Positions 57,993 through 64,000 of a stretch of 64,000 bases of DNA are shown one piece after another. Each line of letters starts with the position of its first letter. Positions within the stretch are counted from its first letter, which is position 1. Below the pieces are notes generated by a model that saw only the letters and a program-made list of their open reading frames with translations, was not told the DNA's origin and did no database searches. The stretch covers positions 62,001 through 126,000 of the forward strand of contig JADNRY010000113.1 in NCBI GenBank assembly GCA_015501585.1, given 5' to 3'. This DNA comes from Rhodocollybia butyracea. Taxonomy: Eukaryota > Basidiomycota > Agaricomycetes > Agaricales > Omphalotaceae. The position numbers were made by a program, and so were the translations under genes.

Positions 57993-60900
57993 ATGTCTGA
58001 AAACTCCCGTGCTGCACCCATTCTCACTCGTGACAACTTCTCAAAATGGTATGAAGACTTCGAAGCCTATGCCAGCAAAAGGGTCTCTGGCGCATGTGCA
58101 AAGGTACCGAACGATACCCAACACCTCGGAATGAGAACAACCTTACCCGTGACGAACGGACACACCAGAAGGGTAAAAAATTCTGCTCGGGAGAAATGCA
58201 ATCCGATTCTTGACATCTCGGCGGAACTTTCACATATATAGAATTTGTTACTGAAATTTGTGTATTCAATAGAATAGATAACTTGTGTGAAATCTCCCAT
58301 TTTGGTATATCATTTTACAAAACTGGAAGATTAACTGAATTTAGACAAATATATGCTATCAAATAAGTTACAGAATGTTCCTAAATCCAGGTAGTTGAAA
58401 AGACAATTAAATTTTCTCATATCTTGAGTTGCGAAAAGTTGGAGTTCAGTTGGTTTTTCCCATGTGCGTAATTATTCAATTACAATTGTCTTTTCCCTCA
58501 AGCCGAAAAGGCCGCTGAAAACCACCCACCAAAACTGAATTGATTATTTCAGTGGCCTTTTCGGCTTGAGGGAAAAGACAATTGTAATTGAATAATTACG
58601 CGCATGGGAAAAACCAACTGAACTCCAACTTTTCACAACTCAAGATATGAGAAAACTTAATTGTCTTTTCAACTACCTGGATTTAGGAACATTCTGTAAC
58701 TTATTTGATAGCATATATTTGTCTAAATTCAGTTAATCTTTCAGTTTTGTAAAATGATATACCAAAATGGGAGATTTCACACAAGTTATCTATTCTATTG
58801 AATACACAAATTTCAGTAACAAATTCTATATATGTGAAAGTTCCGCCGAGATGTCAAGAATCGGATTGCATTTCTGCCGAGCAGAATTTTTTACCCTTCT
58901 GGTGTGGGAATGACCTGGAATTGTATGAGACGAGAAAGGATAAAGCCAGTGGAGAAATTTGGTTAGCTGTCTCTGAGCCATTGAGGGAGGATATCCGAGA
59001 AGCCAAGGGAGACCCTAAAGCCATGATGGAAATTCTGGAGGAGAAACACAATAAGAAGACCGCTGGTGTTCGCTTCAAGGCCTACAATGACTTCCTGAAC
59101 ATTACCCTTCGAAATGACATCCCTGAGACCACTGTACTCCCAACGCTCATTACCGACATTACTGCTGCCATATCATTCATACGTCGCCAACGCCCAGCAG
59201 GGTTTGACATAACCCACCTCGAAGCTGAGCTCGCCATGATGGTTGCACTCCAAGCACTTCAGAGCTCAAACGCTGAATCACATTGCATGCTCACCTCCAA
59301 CTTCATGACGAAGGAAGACTTGAACTTCAGTGACATCGAGGGCACCATTGACCGTGACTTCCAGGCAAAACCCACGGTCAAACTGGAAGATCCACCAGCT
59401 CTAGCCATGGGTGCCCAGCATGGACCATGCTACCTGTGCGATGGACTGCATTTTGTTGCAAAATGTCCAAATCTTGGCCAGGCCAAGGAGAGTCTCAACC
59501 GCCCTGCAAACTCTCGAGGCCAAAATGGACGTGGTCGAAACCGTGGGCGTGGTACTGCCAATTCTGCCGAGTCGACTCCCCCATCAACTCCCACCTCCTC
59601 TGCACCTCCCTCTACCTCTGCAAGTCGTGCCGCCTCTGCTAGTCGTGCCGCCACTATTGAATCTGCGGGAAAGGCAAGTGTTTTTGTCTTGTCCACTGAA
59701 TGCCACCAATGGCTTAAATCCAAAGACGCAACTGATTGGAATACCGATACAGGTGCCACTTCACACATGACACCTCATCAATCATGGTTTGTCTCGTACA
59801 GCCCTCACAAAGTACCCATATGACTAGCCAACCACAGCATCATTTTCTCAGAGGGCATCGGTTCAGTGGAGTTTCAGCCGCAACCGAGTGGGATGTATTC
59901 TTCCATAATGTTCCATGATGTTCTTCATGTACCCTCTCTATCATGCAATTTAATTTCTCTTTACCATCTTACATGTCGAAAAGGATATGAGATCCATTTA
60001 TGTGGAAATAAGGCAAACTTCTTGCTTGAAGGAAAAACTGTCTTCACTGCTACAGTGAATGAATCCAACACTGGTTACCTGGATGGACAAGTAATTATTC
60101 CGAGGGTCACTCATGCTGCAAATGGTGCATCTACAGTACCATTAACTTGGGAACTTTGGCACAGGCGCTTCGCACATCTGAATCATCGTGATGTGAAGCT
60201 CACTCACAAGAACAAACTAGTCACTGGGATGAAGCTTGAGTCTGATGTCCTACCAGACCCAATCTGTGAACCCTGTATTCTTGGCAAACAGCATCGAAAA
60301 AATGTCCTGCGTGGTCCTGGAACTTGCCGAACTTGTCGACTACACCTTGTCCATACAGACCTCAAGGGTCCATTGCCAGTTGCAACACCTGAAGGTTACC
60401 GCTACTGGATGACATTTATTGATGATGCTACTCATGAACGAACTGTTGCATACTTGCGTACCAAAGATGAGGCTGAGAATGCTATCCGGACCTACAAAGC
60501 CTTTGCAGAAGGTGAAACCAGAGAGAAATGGGTTATCATGCGGTGTGATGGTGGGGGAGAATACATCTCCAAATCACTTCTGAGTTGGGCCGCAGACATC
60601 GGTCTCCAGGTACAGTTTACTGAACCAGGTGAACCACATCAAAACGGAGTTGCCGAACGGGCTAACCGTGACATGGCAGAGGCAGTAAACACACTCCTAC
60701 AAGAGTCTGGCCTACCTCCCTCATTTTGGTGAGTGGCCCTGAATTTTTATATCCACTCCTACAACCGAACCCCTACATCCACCCTTCCAAACACTACCAC
60801 ACCATACGCTGAGTGGAAACAAGGGAAGAAACCTGATGTTTCCTACTTCTGCATTTTTGGCTGTCTTGCCTATGTCCTTATTCCCAAGCACAAACAAAAA

Positions 60901-63120
60901 GCCCTTGCTCCCCACTCCCGCAAATGTATATTTGTTGGCTATCCGAATGGTACTAAAGCCTGGCTATTTTGGGACCCAGAAAGAAAGAAATTCTACACAA
61001 GCAGTCATGCTGTATTTGATGAATGCTACTTCCCAGGAAATTCTCCCAAGAGATTGTCTGCCACGCCAGAACACCCGATAGCTCTGCCAGATGAAGGGGA
61101 GGAAGATGAGACTCATCCATATCAGAGCTCCACACTGCCGATACCACATCCAAATAACCCTCCAGACCTTCCACAGCCAAGTCGGTCCCCTACACCAATA
61201 CATGATGCCCCAATAGATCATCCTACCCCTGACCCTCCTGCCCGTCAATTACGACCACGCACGCACCAACCCACCTACACTTTCCAAAGGCCATATCGAT
61301 CAAGGAAAGCTCCTGACAACCCACCTAGTAACATGAATAATCCCTTCAGTGACTCACCACTTAGTTCACTACCCACTTCAGATGACAAGGACTCAGGTGA
61401 AGAAATTGCCAACTATCTCTCAACTCCTGGCCTCAATTATGTATACTTTGGAGTGCAAAACAGTTTTTTAACCCATGGTGAAGCAATGGAATATGCTTTC
61501 AATACATCAGAGAGGGTTGTGAAAGCTTCACAGTCTAGCACTGAACCACGTTTGTATGCTGAAGCCATGAGACGGTCTGCTGATGAACGTATCCAATGGC
61601 ACAATGCTGCAGTCCAGGAGGTAGAAGCCCTTATTCAAAATGGCACTTTTGAACTAGTCGAGCTCCCTCCTGGAAAGCGGGCCATTGGAAGCCGTTGGGT
61701 ATTCAAAGTCAAACGGAATGCGGATGGGTCTATTGAACAATACAAAGCTTGACTTGTTGCCCAAGGTTTCAGCCAGCGTCCCGGTTTTGAATACACTGAT
61801 ACTTTTGCACCAACTCCAAAATGGGCTGCACTTCGTGCAATCCTTGCTCTTGCTGCAGTTGAAGATCTCATGCTTTATAGTATTGATATCTCAAATGCAT
61901 TCCTCAATGGAGAACTCAAAGAGGAGATTTACATGAAGCAACCTGAGGGGTTTGAGCAGAAAAGTCCTGATTGGGTCCTCCGACTTCGGAAATCAATTTA
62001 TGGACTTAAACAAGCAGGATGTGTCTGGATTGAAACACTAAATAAAGCACTACTCAGTATGGGCTTCAAACGAGTCCACTGCAAAAATAGTGTATGGGTG
62101 TATGGCCGTGGTGACAACTGAGTATTTATCCCAGTCTATGTTGATGATCTGACCATTGCGGCCAAATCCAGGGACAGGATTGATCATATTGTCAATGAAC
62201 TCAAGAAGCATTTCAAACTTTGAGAGTTAGGTCCAACATCTTGGCTCCTTGGAGTAGCAATCACACAGGACCTCAATCGTGGCATAGTCACCCTTTCTCA
62301 AAGACAATACTGCCTAGACATTCTCGAGCGATTTGGTATGTCAGACTGTGACTCGGTAGTATCACCCCTAGATGCAGGAGTAAAACTATCCAAAGAGCAA
62401 TGTCCTAAATCCCACAAAGAAGAGATGGAGATGCGCCTCATCCCATACATTAATGCAGTCGGTGCCCTAGCATACCTCACGATTGTGACTCAACCCGATA
62501 TAGCCTATGCAGTCAGTGTCCTCGCACATTTTTCAATCAATCCGGGCATGATCCACTGGAAAGCAGTAAAAAGGGTATTCCGATATATCAAGGGTACACT
62601 CGATTACATCATCGTCTACTCAAGACCACCAACACCTATCTCACCCCCTTCTAATCTTTTTCAAACATATTCTGATGCCGACCTTGGTGGAGACCCGGAT
62701 AATGGTAGATCCACCAGTGGTTTCATTGTACTCATGGCTGGAGGTGCGATCAGCTGGTGCAGTCGCTTACAGAGCATTGTGACTCTATCAACGACCGAAG
62801 CAGAGTTTGTCTCGGGTGTGTCTGCAGGCCAGGAAACTATTTGGTTGCGAAATCTCTTCGCTGAACTGGGCTACACATTTACCAGCCCATCAGACTTATT
62901 CATTGATAACCAGTCAACTCTGTCAGTTGCGAAGGACCCAGAACACCATGGCCGGATGAAACATCTCAACTTAAGATTTTACTGGCTATGCAATCAGGTC
63001 CAAGAAGAAAAAATTCGCGTTATACACCTGCGCACAGATGAGATGCCTGCCGATATACTTACAAAAGCAATGGGAAGAAAGAAAGTCGAGGACATGGTCA
63101 AACTATTAGGACTGAACTGA
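57993..63120 (+). pseudogene. Copia gag-pol polyprotein with five TGA stops
   Basis: Gag starts at 57993 (MSENSRAAPILTRDNF), needs one extra G near 58081-58083, is cut by a 745-bp fold-back insert, then continues ETRKDKASGEIWLAV. Zinc knuckle CYLCDGLHFVAKC; protease DTGATSHM; integrase with HRRFAHLNHRDVK, CILGKQHR, and the catalytic TDLKGPL...D..G.E (FIDDATHE, RCDGGGEYIS, GVAERANRD); RT with QGFSQRPGFEYTDTFAP, DISNAFLNGELKEEIYMKQP and the catalytic VYVDDLTI; RNase H with GGAISWCSRLQSIVTLSTTE and DNQSTLSVAKDP. From 58798 to the end it is one frame, interrupted only at 59821, 60730, 61750, 62119 and 62221, every time by TGA. Confidence 0.92.
58161..58905. mobile_element. 745-bp fold-back element, CACTA-like (TSD GGA)
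   Basis: Arms of about 360 bp (58161-58520 and 58547-58905) are inverted copies around a 26-bp spacer. Termini CACACCAGAAGGG... and ...CCCTTCTGGTGTG. GGA is duplicated at 58158-58160 and 58906-58908; a 3-bp duplication with CAC ends fits the EnSpm/CACTA superfamily. Removing the insert and one GGA joins TRDER to NDLELYE in frame. Confidence 0.75.
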
Positions 63121-63140
63121 TGTGCTCAGTCAGGGGGGTG

Positions 63141-63363
63141 TGTTGGAATCGATGACTGAGTACGATAAGAGATATATATAGAGTAGTAGACGCCCGTACT
63201 GTAAATACTGGGCAACGTTAGTGGCGCTCCTTACTTCTAGCCACTAACGTCAACCCAGGTACCCTACTGTAACACTACTTACTTCTAGCCACTAATGTCG
63301 ACCCAGTCTCCTTCGAGCGCTTGATTCTTCTCTGCGCCAGCTGCCGCCTGTCTTCGTCGAACA
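63141..63363 (+). repeat. 3' LTR of the copia element
   Basis: See the 5' LTR. The 3' end (tcttcgtcgaaca) is seven bases longer than what is left in the 5' LTR and abuts the TAAAC duplication. Confidence 0.9.
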
Positions 63364-63368
63364 TAAAC

Positions 63369-64000
63369 TACTCAATGCAAGTACTTTTCAAGCCTATGTC
63401 AAAGCCAGAGGCTTGTTAACAGACTGATACCGACATGTCGGAAAAAACCGAAAAAAGTCGATAAGCGGCCGTAAGCGCATATAAACGCCATAATCAAAAC
63501 GGTGATTATGGCAATTACGGGGGCTCATGATAATGACTTGAAATTTATGATTGTTTAAGGCATACAATTGCTTGTAGGCTGATTATTATTCAATTATGAC
63601 CGGTTACCAGGGATGTTTCAATACTGTCAGCACCCTAGGAACCCCCGGGTGGCCGAGAGTGGAAAATGGAAAATAGGCCTATAGTCTGCCTATAATTGGC
63701 TATAAGTGGTCATAAACCCCCATAATCAGCGGGCGCTTATGAGCCTTTTTTTCAAGTTTCCAACACAAGGTAATTCAGACTCAGGTTCAAGAGTGGTCGT
63801 CGGAGGTCGGACATTCATCTACCCCAGAGGATGCCTGGTCCGACATGGTAGATGGCATATTGTATTTTAGTGAGAATGGGCGAATTAATAATAACCGACC
63901 AGAAATGGGGCCTGGCTCCAGAAGTGATGGGACTTGGTATTTAAGTGAAAATGGCCGAGTGATGGTATCCCCTCCCGGCTCCGTGGGCATAAAGGTCTCT
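63369..64000. other. Right edge: repeat-like sequence and a possible partial ORF
   Basis: 63448-63755 has loosely inverted ends (gaaaaaagtcgataagcgg / complement of ...cgggcgcttatgagccttttttt), possibly an old MITE. From about 63755 a plus-strand frame is open to the window end (VQEWSSEVGHSSTPEDAWSD, then two copies of Y(F/L)SENGR(I/V)); it may be an exon of a gene that continues outside, behind an acceptor-like ttttcaag. No family recognised. Confidence 0.35.

Larger units (their letters stand above)
57748..63363 (+). mobile_element. Ty1/copia retrotransposon, complete but inactive (TSD TAAAC)
   Basis: LTRs 57748-57963 and 63141-63363, nearly identical over about 210 bp (TGTTGGAATCGATGACTG...). 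TAAAC is duplicated at 57743-57747 and 63364-63368. A purine tract (AGGGGGGTG) precedes the 3' LTR. The 5' LTR lacks the last bases seen in the 3' LTR (tcgaaca), and no clear primer-binding site follows, so a small deletion lies there. The internal region codes gag-pol in the copia order (protease, integrase, RT, RNase H). Confidence 0.92.

Noticed and set aside
59821..62223. TGA recoding or readthrough in the copia polyprotein
   Set aside because: Unrelated dead elements in the same region show the same TGA-only pattern, and family comparison points to CGA codons, so mutation explains it better.
63448..63755. MITE at the right edge
   Set aside because: The inverted ends match only loosely and no target-site duplication could be found; kept only as a remark.

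Overview
The window is nuclear DNA from a basidiomycete fungus, most likely an agaricomycete. The genes have many short (about 50-60 nt) GT-AG introns. The recognisable families are typical of mushroom-forming fungi: tandem STE3-type pheromone receptors, a discoidin-like secreted/transmembrane protein, a DUF6593-like protein, and a SERAC1-like lipase with the NA(D/N)HxxICKF motif. The repeats include copia, a gag-only LTR element, hAT and DDE elements and MITEs.

Layout. 1-10.9 kb is gene territory: two unknown proteins, one large F-box/WD40 gene split into frames by single-base gaps, and a DUF6593-like ORF. 11-16.5 kb holds small inverted-repeat elements, a transmembrane-protein gene and a solo LTR. 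16.5-37.7 kb is a nested transposon graveyard. A degenerate minus-strand repeat gene, a hAT transposase gene and a DDE transposase gene lie side by side and have been hit by a gag-only LTR element, a short non-autonomous LTR element, a TA-type fold-back MITE, hAT-type MITEs and two copies of an unidentified 1.95-kb element. Most insertions can be fixed to the base by their target-site duplications, because removing the insert restores the host reading frame.

37.7-43.4 kb carries a lipase-like gene, a gene with a repeated domain plus a broken copy of its 5' end, and a small secreted cysteine-containing protein. 44.4-49.3 kb has two tandem STE3-like seven-helix pheromone receptors, so this is probably the pheromone-receptor (B) mating-type region. 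No CaaX-ended pheromone precursor could be found. 50.2-57.2 kb is a conserved housekeeping block: MFS transporter, prefoldin subunit 3 and MRD1, the last two divergent from a 101-bp spacer, then a one-helix small protein. 57.7-63.4 kb is a complete but dead copia element with exact 5-bp target duplication, itself hit by a CACTA-like fold-back element.

Three signals cut across the window. (1) The long MRD1 intron is four tandem, complete GT...AG intron units of about 158 nt, each carrying a C/D-box-like small RNA with short complementarities to one conserved 25S rRNA segment. (2) All twelve in-frame stops traced in three unrelated dead elements are TGA, as expected from CGA-to-TGA (CpG) decay. 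(3) About nine genes or frames need one extra base in a G or C run, including the essential MRD1 gene, which points to consensus errors in the assembly rather than gene death.
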